Translations under genes and position numbers: made by a program
Assembly: GCA_964563495.1 (NCBI GenBank)
Contig: CAZLYK010000009.1
Span: 1-64,000 of the forward strand
Origin: CAZLYK01 sp964563495
Lineage (GTDB): Bacteria > Acidobacteriota > Blastocatellia > RBC074
Direction of reading: 5' to 3'
DNA: 64,000 nt
Notes under the pieces: generated by a model
The model's input: the letters and a program-made list of their open reading frames with translations, nothing else
Database searches by the model: none
Told to the model about the DNA's origin: nothing
In this document: piece by piece, positions 34,595-42,765 of the stretch
How the letters are laid out: each line of letters begins with the position of its first letter
Position numbering within the stretch: the stretch's first letter is position 1

Positions 34595-36037
34595 ATGAAG
34601 TGGAATGATCTAAAGGATACAGCGGCATTCATCGCCTTGCTCGATGGTCTGCCTGCCGGATTGCCGGGCTTCTTCGGTGACGAGCGGCCATTGATCGTCA
34701 CGCGTGCGCCGGGCCGGCTCGATCTGATGGGCGGGATCGCCGATTACAGCGGCTCGCTGGTGCTGCAATGGCCGATCGAGGCGGCGACGCACGTCGCCCT
34801 GCAACGAACCACCGAGCCGGCGCTACAAATTGTCAGTCTGCGCGCAGAGGGCGGCCAGGCGCGGCGCCAATTTAATTTGCCGCTGAGCAATCTTTTGATA
34901 CGCGGCGAAGCAATTGCCTATGACAAAGCCCGCGAATGGTTCGACGATCATCCCGACGATCACTGGGCGGCATATGCAGCCGGCGCATTTCTCGTGCTCA
35001 TGCGCGAGCGAGGCGCGGTCTTTAACCAGGGGGCGGGGATTCTGATCCGCTCCGACGTGCCCGAGGGCAAGGGCGTCAGTTCATCCGCCGCGCTCGAAAT
35101 CGCCGTCATGCAGGCGATCTCCGTCGCGTATGACATCGCCCTGACGCCGCCCGAAATGGCCTTTCTCTGCCAGAAGGTTGAAAACCTGATCGCGGGCGCT
35201 CCGTGCGGCGTCATGGATCAGATGACTTCAGCGTGCGGCGAAGCGAACCGTCTGCTTGCCCTCCTCTGCCAACCCGGTGAACTGAAAGGTACGGTCATGT
35301 TGCCCGCGGAACTGGCGATCTGGGGCATAGATTCCGGGATTCGTCACGCGGTCACCGGAGTCGATTACGGTGCGGTGCGGACGGCGGCTTTTATGGGCTA
35401 CCGGATAATTGCGGAGCTGGCGGGTCTGAAAGCGGAAGAGCTATCGCCAGGTCGCGTCAAGATAGATGACCATCGCTGGAACGGCTACCTGGCCAATCTC
35501 TCGCCGCAGGAATTCGAGCGATCATTCGCCGCACACCTGCCGCAGGAGATGTCCGGCGCGGAGTTCCTGGCCAATTACCAGGGCATCACGGATACCGTGA
35601 CAGATGTAGTTCCTGACCGCCGTTATCCGGTTTTTCAAGCGACACGCCATCCAATCTATGAACACGCGCGTGTCAGTGAGTTTGCCGCGCTGCTTGATCA
35701 CGAACGGCCTCTTGTCCGCGCCGAACGGCTCGGCGAATTGATGTACGAATCGCACGAGAGTTATTCCGCCTGTGGTCTCGGCTCAGAAGGTACAGATCAA
35801 CTGGTGCGGCTGGTGCGGCAAGCCGGGCCTGAGTCGGGTCTGTTCGGCGCAAAGATCACAGGCGGCGGCAGCGGCGGCACGGTTGCAGTGCTCGGTCGCC
35901 GCGACGCCGGAACGGTCGTCGGCCGGATCGCCCGGCAGTATGCGGAACAGACGGGCCACCAGGCGCTCATCATCTCAGGCTCTTCGCGGGGCGCAGGAGC
36001 ATTCGGTCATCTGATACTAAGAAATAGACAGGATTGA
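34595..36037 (+). CDS. GHMP sugar kinase, galactokinase/L-arabinokinase type
   Basis: The 480-residue protein is an ATP-dependent sugar 1-kinase of the GHMP superfamily. Motif 1 reads GRLDLMGGIADYSGSLVL (about 44-61), motif 2 PEGKGVSSSAALEIA (about 154) and motif 3 KITGGGSGGTVAVL (about 425). Standard galactokinases have GRVNLIGEHTDYN at motif 1; the form here resembles plant L-arabinokinase (ARA1) instead. Its place between galT and galE argues for galactose, but arabinose is possible. The start lies in a 10-base tandem duplication (ACGAATGAAG twice, 34581-34600), so an ATG at 34585 also exists. NRQD-TGA at the end is repeat-derived. Confidence 0.88.
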   Translation: MKWNDLKDTAAFIALLDGLPAGLPGFFGDERPLIVTRAPGRLDLMGGIADYSGSLVLQWPIEAATHVALQRTTEPALQIVSLRAEGGQARRQFNLPLSNLLIRGEAIAYDKAREWFDDHPDDHWAAYAAGAFLVLMRERGAVFNQGAGILIRSDVPEGKGVSSSAALEIAVMQAISVAYDIALTPPEMAFLCQKVENLIAGAPCGVMDQMTSACGEANRLLALLCQPGELKGTVMLPAELAIWGIDSGIRHAVTGVDYGAVRTAAFMGYRIIAELAGLKAEELSPGRVKIDDHRWNGYLANLSPQEFERSFAAHLPQEMSGAEFLANYQGITDTVTDVVPDRRYPVFQATRHPIYEHARVSEFAALLDHERPLVRAERLGELMYESHESYSACGLGSEGTDQLVRLVRQAGPESGLFGAKITGGGSGGTVAVLGRRDAGTVVGRIARQYAEQTGHQALIISGSSRGAGAFGHLILRNRQD

Positions 36038-36126
36038 CAGGATTTTCACAGGATTAAACCGGATTTCTTTCTGCCTTGTCTTTGATCCGGTTTAATCCTG
36101 TGAAAATCCTGTCAATCCTGTCTATT
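36023..36126. repeat. CAGGATT palindromic repeat, copy 16
   Basis: The full element follows galK and supplies its NRQD-stop. The loop TTTCTGCCTTGTCTTTGATCC matches the consensus. The galE Shine-Dalgarno (TAGGAGG) begins inside its right end. Confidence 0.92.
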
Positions 36127-36137
36127 AGGAGGCGGTA

Positions 36138-37190
36138 ATGGCAATTCTGGTCACAGGCGGCGCGGGCTATATCGGCAGCGTCATGGTTGAATTGTTGCGT
36201 GAAAGAGGCGAGCAGGTAGTCGTCCTGGATAACCTCTTTCGCGGCCATCGCGAAGCCGTCGATCTGAGCGTGCCGTTTTATCAGGGACGGATCGGCGACC
36301 GCGAACTGGTCGGGCGCATCTGCGCCGAACACCAGATCGAAGACTGCGTTCACTTTGCTGCGCTTGCCTATGTAGGCGAATCGGTCAGCAACCCGAAGCT
36401 ATACTTTGAAAATAATGTCGAGGAGGGGATCGCCCTGCTCGGCTCGTTGCTCAATGCGGGTGTGCAACGCTTTGTCTTTTCGTCGACCTGCGCGACTTAT
36501 GGCGAACCCCAGTATGTGCCGATCGACGAGCAGCATCCTCAGTCACCGACCAACCCGTACGGCTGGTCGAAACTCATGATTGAAAAGGCGCTGGCGGCTT
36601 ATCAGCAGGCGTACGGGTTGAGGTATGTCGCGCTGCGTTACTTCAATGCGTCCGGGGCGACCCCGCAACGCGGCGAAGACCACACGCCCGAAACCCATCT
36701 CATCCCCAATGTGCTTTCCGCCGCAATGGGCAGGCTCTCGCACGTCTCCGTCTTCGGCGGTGATTACCCGACACCCGACGGCACGGCGATCCGCGATTAC
36801 GTACACGTCGTTGACCTGTCTTCCGCGCACGTGCTGGCGCTTGAACACCTGCGCCGGGGCGATCCGTCTGAGTGCATAAATCTGGGGACGGGGCACGGCT
36901 ATTCGGTCATGGAAGTGATCGAAACCGCGCGTCGCGTCACCGCCAAGCCGATCAAAATACGGATCGAACCACGCCGCCCGGGCGATCCGTCGCGCCTGGT
37001 CGCCAACGCCGACAAAGCACGCGCCGTGCTGGGCTGGCAGCCGCGCTACAACCGGATCGAAACTATCATTGAGACGGCCTGGGCTTGGCATGAGGCGCAT
37101 CCCGGGGGCTATCTGCCCGGGGGCTATCTGGTTGACAAACCGGGAGCTGAACAGATAACTTCAAAATTCAAGATCAATCCAATTCTGTGA
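36138..37190 (+). CDS. galE: UDP-glucose 4-epimerase (second copy)
   Basis: The 350-residue protein is a second UDP-galactose 4-epimerase, with GGAGYIGS at residues 7-14, the catalytic YGWSK near 148 and RRPGDPSRLV near 290. It completes the galT-galK-galE set. The C-terminus is longer than in the first copy and contains a perfect tandem duplication of 15 bases (37101-37130), giving PGGYLPGGYL, followed by a low-complexity tail. AGGAGG lies 6-8 bases before the ATG. Confidence 0.94.
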   Translation: MAILVTGGAGYIGSVMVELLRERGEQVVVLDNLFRGHREAVDLSVPFYQGRIGDRELVGRICAEHQIEDCVHFAALAYVGESVSNPKLYFENNVEEGIALLGSLLNAGVQRFVFSSTCATYGEPQYVPIDEQHPQSPTNPYGWSKLMIEKALAAYQQAYGLRYVALRYFNASGATPQRGEDHTPETHLIPNVLSAAMGRLSHVSVFGGDYPTPDGTAIRDYVHVVDLSSAHVLALEHLRRGDPSECINLGTGHGYSVMEVIETARRVTAKPIKIRIEPRRPGDPSRLVANADKARAVLGWQPRYNRIETIIETAWAWHEAHPGGYLPGGYLVDKPGAEQITSKFKINPIL

Positions 37191-37213
37191 ACAATGCCTG
37201 ACTTGATTTGAGC

Positions 37214-37486
37214 ATGGTTGCGAGACGGTTTCTCATCTTCGGGACGGTTCAGGGCGTAGGATATCGATTCTTCGTCCTCCGCGCCGCAGCGAGACATCAG
37301 GTCCTGGGGACGGTGAAAAATCTTCCTGACGGGCGTGTCGAGGTGATGGCTGAAGGAGATCGCGAGGCCGTCGATGAATTCAAACACGATCTTCTGACCG
37401 GTCCCGCTTTTGCCCACGTCACCGATATCGACGAAACCGACATCCCGGTGACGGGGCTCTATCGCGACTTCAGAATCGACTTCTAA
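37214..37486 (+). CDS. acyP: acylphosphatase
   Basis: The 90-residue protein hydrolyses carboxyl-phosphate bonds. It carries the family signature GTVQGVGYRFFVLRAA (residues 10-25), whose arginine is catalytic, and GTVKNLPDGRVEVMAEGD with the catalytic asparagine. Full length for the family. The ATG at 37214 is chosen over a TTG two codons earlier. It follows galE by 23 bases and its TAA stop overlaps the first base of the next repeat. Confidence 0.94.
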   Translation: MVARRFLIFGTVQGVGYRFFVLRAAARHQVLGTVKNLPDGRVEVMAEGDREAVDEFKHDLLTGPAFAHVTDIDETDIPVTGLYRDFRIDF

Positions 37487-37579
37487 ATAGACAGGATTGA
37501 CAGGATTCCTGCAGGATTAAACAGGATCAAAGACAAAGCATAAAAAATCTTGTTTAATCCTGCGGGAATCCTGTCTATT
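37486..37579. repeat. CAGGATT palindromic repeat, copy 17
   Basis: This full element lies between acyP and apt, with the loop AAAGACAAAGCA in the orientation opposite to the copies around galK although the flanking genes run the same way. The right arm is shortened. Confidence 0.9.
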
Positions 37580-37601
37580 TTAACCGAGGAGATGAATCTA
37601 C

Positions 37602-38147
37602 ATGCCCGTTATTCACTCTGAAGAAGAGAACCAGTTGAAATCGCTGATCCGTGAAATCCCCGATTTTCCCAAACCCGGCATTCTTTTTTACGACATTACG
37701 ACTTTGTTGAAGGACGCAAAAGGGCTGCGATCGATCATCGACCGGACGACCGATCATTTCCGCAATCATACGGTCGACGTCGTGATCGGCATCGAAGCTC
37801 GTGGTTTTATCTTTGCGCCGGCGCTGGCTTACCATCTGGGAGCGGGTTTTGTCCCCGTTCGCAAGCCCAAGAAGTTGCCGGCTGAAGTCGAAAGCTGGAG
37901 CTATGATTTGGAATATGGCAAGGACACGCTGGAGATTCACCGCGACGCAGTGGGCAAAGGGCACAACGTGATCATTGCCGATGACCTTCTGGCCACCGGC
38001 GGAACGGCCGAAGCGGTGGTTAAGCTGGTCGAGAAGCTCGGCGGCCACGTCGCCGGCCTCTCATTCGTGATCGAACTGGAATTTCTCAAGGGGCGCGACA
38101 AGCTGGCTGGCTACGATGTCTTATCGCTGTTAAAATACCAGTCGTAA
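37602..38147 (+). CDS. apt: adenine phosphoribosyltransferase
   Basis: The 181-residue protein salvages adenine to AMP using PRPP. The PRPP-binding signature is NVIIADDLLATGGTAEAVV near residues 125-143, preceded by VVIGIEARGFIFAPALA near 60 and the flexible-loop KPKKLP. The N-terminal IREIPDFPKPGILFYDIT is typical of Apt. GAGGAG is placed 11-12 bases upstream of the ATG. tRNA-Arg follows after 7 bases. Confidence 0.97.
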   Translation: MPVIHSEEENQLKSLIREIPDFPKPGILFYDITTLLKDAKGLRSIIDRTTDHFRNHTVDVVIGIEARGFIFAPALAYHLGAGFVPVRKPKKLPAEVESWSYDLEYGKDTLEIHRDAVGKGHNVIIADDLLATGGTAEAVVKLVEKLGGHVAGLSFVIELEFLKGRDKLAGYDVLSLLKYQS

Positions 38148-38154
38148 TTTGAGG

Positions 38155-38228
<74 letters not shown>

Positions 38229-38367
38229 TCAGTCTTTCCAAGAGCCTTGATTGGCTGCCAGATTGTAAATACAGAAAAATAAGCAGAGTCGTGAGAGGTA
38301 AGGCATTGAAGCTGGTTCAGCCCGTCTCGAAACGGGATCAGGCGAGGGCTTCGATGACAAGGTGATT

Positions 38368-39936
38368 ATGAAGATCAATGTAAGATTAGCGGAGCTCAAC
38401 GGACAATCGACCAGGCCGGTCCTGGCGCTCAGGGAGACAGATAACGTCGGCGTCGCGCGAGTCCCATTATCATCCGGGGAGACGGTTGAAGTGGGGGGTC
38501 GTCGAATTGAGGTGCGCGAAGCGATTGCACCCGGTCACAAGCTCGCGCTGCAGCCGATTGCGGATGGGAGTCCCGTGATCAAGTACGGAGAGGTGATCGC
38601 GAAAGCCACCCGCGACATTGCTCAGGGAGCATGGGTGCATACGCACAACACAGCGCCGGACTTCAGCGGGCGCGAATACGAGTATGCGACCCGGACCCCG
38701 GTTACCGATTTCTTCCCGCCGGAGCGGGTCGAGACCTTTATGGGGTACCTGCGCGAGAACGGCGATGTCGGCACACGCAACTATATCGCGGTCATCGCCA
38801 CCTCCAATTGTTCAAGCCACGTCACCTCCGAGATCGCCGAGAGGCTGCGGCACGTCAATCAGAAGACACACGGCGTCGATGGGGTGATTGCCATTCCGCA
38901 TCAGGAAGGCTGCGGCCATTCGCAGGGCGAAGACACCTGGCAGCTCGAGCGTACGATCGCCGGGATGATCTTCCACCCGAACGTCGGGGCTGTGCTCATG
39001 GTCAGCCTCGGCTGTGAGGTCAACCAGATCTCGAAATACCTCGGCACGACCCAGCTCGGCCAGCAGGCTTTCCGAAAGGGGAAGCTGATCGTCGGCCTGG
39101 AGATGCAATCCACCGGGGGCACGCTTAAAACCATCGAGGGCGGCGTCCGCCAGGTTGAGCAACTGATCGAGCATTGTCAGGTGATGAAGCGCACCGAGCA
39201 ACCGCTCGGCAAAATCATACTCGGCACTAACTGCGGCGGTTCGGATGCCTTCTCGGGAATTTCCTCCAATCCGGCTCTGGGGTATGCGAGCGATCTGCTC
39301 ATCCGTTCGGGAGGAACTTCCGCCATCGCGGAGATACCCGAATGTATGGGCGCCGAGCACCTGCTCACCCGTCGCGCGATCGATGAGGCGACCGGGCGTA
39401 AAGTAATCGACGTGGTCCACTGGTATCAAAATTATCTGCAGCGCTTCGGCGCCTCGTGGGATGACAACCCTTCTCCGGGCAATAAGGCGGGCGGGATCAC
39501 AAACATCACCGAAAAGTCGCTGGGGGCTGTGGCAAAAGGCGGGACGACGGCGCTGACCGGCGTTTACGCTTATGCCGAGCGGATTGACAGAAAAGGCTTC
39601 GTCCTCATGAACACGCCAGGCTACGACCCGGTCTCGCTGACGGGCCTTGCGGCAGGCGGAGCGAATATGATCGTCTTTACGACCGGCCGCGGATCCGGCA
39701 TCGGTTTCCCCGTGGTTCCGGTCATCAAGGTCTCATCGAACTCTCGGATCGCTTCGATCATGGAAGACAACATTGATATCAACGCCGGAACCATTGTTGA
39801 CGGGAAAGAGACGATCCAAGAGGTGGGGCGGCGGATCTTTGATTTGATCCGGCGTGTCGCTTCGGGTGAACGGACGAAGAGCGAGTTGCTGGGCCATAAA
39901 GAGTTTGTGCCCTGGCGCGTCGGACCGGTCCTGTGA
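38368..39936 (+). CDS. UxaA-family altronate/galactarate-type dehydratase
   Basis: The 522-residue protein fuses an N-terminal SAF domain (AIAPGHKLALQPIADGSPVIKYGEVI region, about 50-100) to the UxaA C-terminal dehydratase core with GTRNYIAVIATSNCSSHV near 137, HQEGCGHSQGEDTW near 175 and ILGTNCGGSDAFSG near 285. The family removes water from altronate or galactarate-type sugar acids, giving 2-keto-3-deoxy acids. Conserved cysteines may bind iron. The ATG at 38368 is preceded by AAGGTGA. No other uronate-pathway gene is adjacent, so the substrate is open. Confidence 0.88.
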   Translation: MKINVRLAELNGQSTRPVLALRETDNVGVARVPLSSGETVEVGGRRIEVREAIAPGHKLALQPIADGSPVIKYGEVIAKATRDIAQGAWVHTHNTAPDFSGREYEYATRTPVTDFFPPERVETFMGYLRENGDVGTRNYIAVIATSNCSSHVTSEIAERLRHVNQKTHGVDGVIAIPHQEGCGHSQGEDTWQLERTIAGMIFHPNVGAVLMVSLGCEVNQISKYLGTTQLGQQAFRKGKLIVGLEMQSTGGTLKTIEGGVRQVEQLIEHCQVMKRTEQPLGKIILGTNCGGSDAFSGISSNPALGYASDLLIRSGGTSAIAEIPECMGAEHLLTRRAIDEATGRKVIDVVHWYQNYLQRFGASWDDNPSPGNKAGGITNITEKSLGAVAKGGTTALTGVYAYAERIDRKGFVLMNTPGYDPVSLTGLAAGGANMIVFTTGRGSGIGFPVVPVIKVSSNSRIASIMEDNIDINAGTIVDGKETIQEVGRRIFDLIRRVASGERTKSELLGHKEFVPWRVGPVL

Positions 39937-39952
39937 GCAGAGCAAAAAAGAA

Positions 39953-40020
39953 AATAGACAGGATTAACAGGATTTCAACCGGATTAAACAGGATCTAAGG
40001 CAGGCAATAAAGATCTTGTC
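39953..40020 (+). repeat. CAGGATT repeat, copy 18 (left arm plus loop)
   Basis: A complete left arm is followed by a diverged loop (TAAGGCAGGCAATAAA) and a trace of the right arm (GATCTTGTCT); the rest is lost. It lies just upstream of the PQQ-like propeller gene. Confidence 0.75.
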
Positions 40021-40038
40021 TCGAAAGGGGTTCTCAAA

Positions 40039-41655
40039 GTGGGATATCGAAAGCTGGTTAGAGTGATGGGCCTGTTGCTGATGTTACTCGGGTGCACGGT
40101 GGGCTGGGGTTCGGGCCGGCCGGCTGAGGGCGGCAAGCCCGCGGACTGGCTGACCGACGGCGGCAACCCGCAGCGGACCGCCTGGCAACAGGATGAACAG
40201 ACAATCACGACGGCCAACGTCAGGAATATCAAGCTGCTCTGGAAGATCAAGCTCGATAACCAGCCACGTCAAATGCATTCGCTGCTGCCGGCGCTGGTTG
40301 TCGGCCGGGTCGAGACGAGCAGCGGCCCCAAACAGATCGTCATCGTCACGGGTGTTTCGGACAACATCTATGCGATCGATGCCGACAAGGGAGAGCTGCT
40401 CTGGAAGCATCATTTTGAGACCGATTGGACGCCGCCACCTGGCGGGAGGGGGGAGGGGATCCTGTGCCCGGGCGGCATCACCGCGACGCCGGTCATCGGA
40501 CCGGCGGGCACACCGGGCAAGTACACGATCTATGCTGCGGCCTGGGACGGGACGCTGCGCCGGTTGAACGTCGCCGACGGCAAGGAGGTCGCGCCGCCCG
40601 CAAAGTTCATGCCGCCCAATGGGAAGCCATACGCGCTGAACCTGGTCAATCATGTGATCTATACGCACACCGCGCAGGGCTGCGGCGGCAATCCGAATAT
40701 GGTCTATACCTACGATCTGGCCACGGACCAGGTCGGCTCGTGGGGGCCGGCCGGCGGTGGTATGTGGGGTCGAACCGGTCCCGCGATCAGCTCAAACGGA
40801 ACCATGTACACGGGCACGGGGGACGGGCGATGGGATCCGGAGAACGGCATTTACGGCAACGGCATCATCGGGGTCAAGCAGAACCCACAGACGAAGGCCG
40901 TCGAACTGGTTGATTATTACGGACCTTCCAATGCCGAATGGCTCTTTAAGCGCGACCTGGATATGCAGGTCACTCCGGCGATCTTCAATCACAAAGGCAA
41001 GGAACTGATGGTCGATGCGGGCAAGGAATGCCGGGTCTACCTCATGGACACGGAATCGATCGGAGGAGACGACCATCGCACGCCTCTCTTCCGGACCCCG
41101 CTGATCTGCAACGAAGAGGTCAACTTCGCCTCGGCCGGCATCTGGGGCTCGATGGCGAGTTGGGCCGACTCGAAGGGCACGCGCTGGGTGCTGACGCCGT
41201 TCTGGGGGCCGAAACATTCGGCTTTTAAGGCTCCAATCGAATACGGCCCGGTCAAATATGGCGCGATCGCGGCCTTCAAGGTGGAAGAGAGAAACGGCAA
41301 ATGGCAGTTGGCGCCGGCCTGGATCTCACGCGATATGAACCGGGCGGAGCCGCCGGTGATCGCCAATGGAATCATCTTCGCCTACGGCAACGGGGAAGAT
41401 ACGGACCAGGCGGCGTTCGATATCGGGCTCGCCTACAACAACGCCGCGCAGCGCATCGCGGGCTCGACCCACGCGGTCTTGTATGCTCTGGACGCCCAGA
41501 CCGGCAAAGAGTTGTGGTCGAGCGGCGATCAGATCGCCTCGTGGAGCCACTGGGGAGGGCTTTCGATCGCCAACGGCCGGGTCTACATCAATACGTTTGA
41601 CGGCTTTCAGTACTGCTTCGGTATCAGGGGCGCTGCTGAACAGTCGGCTCCCTAA
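40039..41655 (+). CDS. exported PQQ-like beta-propeller protein (first paralog)
   Basis: The 538-residue protein has an N-terminal signal with a possible lipobox (LLMLLGC) and repeated PQQ-type blades, for example NIYAIDADKGELLWKHHFE and VLYALDAQTGKELWSSGDQ. Such propellers may bind pyrroloquinoline quinone or act as scaffolds; I cannot identify complete quinoprotein active-site residues. It shares the opening DWLTDGGNPQRTAW with the paralog two genes downstream. The start is GTG at 40039, 8 bases after AAAGGGG. It heads the sugar-oxidation block. Confidence 0.82.
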   Translation: MGYRKLVRVMGLLLMLLGCTVGWGSGRPAEGGKPADWLTDGGNPQRTAWQQDEQTITTANVRNIKLLWKIKLDNQPRQMHSLLPALVVGRVETSSGPKQIVIVTGVSDNIYAIDADKGELLWKHHFETDWTPPPGGRGEGILCPGGITATPVIGPAGTPGKYTIYAAAWDGTLRRLNVADGKEVAPPAKFMPPNGKPYALNLVNHVIYTHTAQGCGGNPNMVYTYDLATDQVGSWGPAGGGMWGRTGPAISSNGTMYTGTGDGRWDPENGIYGNGIIGVKQNPQTKAVELVDYYGPSNAEWLFKRDLDMQVTPAIFNHKGKELMVDAGKECRVYLMDTESIGGDDHRTPLFRTPLICNEEVNFASAGIWGSMASWADSKGTRWVLTPFWGPKHSAFKAPIEYGPVKYGAIAAFKVEERNGKWQLAPAWISRDMNRAEPPVIANGIIFAYGNGEDTDQAAFDIGLAYNNAAQRIAGSTHAVLYALDAQTGKELWSSGDQIASWSHWGGLSIANGRVYINTFDGFQYCFGIRGAAEQSAP

Positions 41656-41681
41656 AAGTTTTTCTCCGGAATGGGGGCGAG

Positions 41682-42599
41682 ATGCAACAACAATGTAAAA
41701 CGTGCGGTTATGAGTCTCCGGATGTTGATAAGTTCTGCAGGCAATGCGGCAGCCAGTTGTCCATGGAGAGTGAATTTTCGTCTGCTCCGACGGCAAACCA
41801 GGTCAAAGCAGGGCAGAACCCGCCGGCAGCAAGCGTCAACACAGGGAGGTTTCCTCCAAGTGTAGGCGACGCCATTGCCGGGGAAACCGAACGTATCTAT
41901 TCTGTGCCGCAATATGCGCCGAGACCGATAAATATCGCGTATCCTCAGGATTTTGCGCCGCCCAGGGATGTCTCTTCCTCATGGCCAAAGTCATTATCCG
42001 GCCTCTTGAAGGGTGCCTTTCTGTTCATGGTCTTCGCCGCATTGTTGGCGGCGACAGCTGGGGCGGTCTTTTTCTCGCAGGAAGCTTCCCACGAAAGAGA
42101 GCGGCGTTATCAGTTGGAGAACAGAGCTCGGGGGAGGGAAGGTGGGAATAACGCCAATGGCCGGGCTCAGAATGCCTGGGAGCAAACGGAGGATGCGATC
42201 AACCTGCTCCAGGCAGCGGGGGAGAAGGCGGCGGGCGCCGGTGCGACGATCTCGATCGCCGGCGAAAAGCCGATCGATCTGGGTAAATACGCCTACCCCG
42301 GCGCCAAGGTGGAGGCGACGGTCGGCAGCTTCGGCAACGAGGCGCTCTCTTTGCTGACTCACCAGAACTTCGACACGGTCCGGGCATTTTATGAGAGACA
42401 ATTCGGCAAACCGGTCATTCAAGTGGTGGACAAGTCCATGGGGGATAATCGAAATAAGCTGATCTTCCAGTCTTCCAGCCCGGCTACCGTCCTGATCAGA
42501 ATCGAAGAGTTTGAAGATAACCAGGTCAAGATCACGATCCTGCATTCACTTTTACGGTTTCCGAGGAGCGATGACATCCAGCCACAAAGTTCCAGGTGA
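41682..42599 (+). CDS. zinc-ribbon membrane protein of unknown function
   Basis: The 305-residue protein has an N-terminal zinc ribbon (CKTCGYESPDVDKFCRQCG, residues 5-23), a Pro-rich linker, a transmembrane helix near 106-128 (GAFLFMVFAALLAATAGAVFF) and an exported C-terminal domain of about 170 residues. No named family is recognised. It lies between the two PQQ-like propeller genes. Confidence 0.7.
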   Translation: MQQQCKTCGYESPDVDKFCRQCGSQLSMESEFSSAPTANQVKAGQNPPAASVNTGRFPPSVGDAIAGETERIYSVPQYAPRPINIAYPQDFAPPRDVSSSWPKSLSGLLKGAFLFMVFAALLAATAGAVFFSQEASHERERRYQLENRARGREGGNNANGRAQNAWEQTEDAINLLQAAGEKAAGAGATISIAGEKPIDLGKYAYPGAKVEATVGSFGNEALSLLTHQNFDTVRAFYERQFGKPVIQVVDKSMGDNRNKLIFQSSSPATVLIRIEEFEDNQVKITILHSLLRFPRSDDIQPQSSR

Positions 42600-42649
42600 A
42601 GGTACTGGCTATTATCTGCCGCCGCTTCGCGGCGAGTGTCCGAAGAAGA

Positions 42650-42732
42650 AATAGACAGGATTAACAGGATTTTCTTCTGCCTTGTCTTTGACCCTGTTTA
42701 ATCCTGAGAAAATCCTGTTAATCCTGTCTATT
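42650..42732. repeat. CAGGATT palindromic repeat, copy 19
   Basis: The arms are intact at the ends but the left arm lacks its inner CAGGATT units. The loop TTCTTCTGCCTTGTCTTTG is in the same orientation as around galK. An open frame upstream of the next gene translates this repeat and is not coding. Confidence 0.88.
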
Positions 42733-42765
42733 TCTTCTCATTCAACTGAAAGAGGAGATTTCGCC

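Noticed and set aside
42682..42765. Longer N-terminus for the second PQQ-like protein
   Set aside because: It is a translation of the repeat's right arm; a proper signal peptide and GAGGAG belong to the ATG at 42766.
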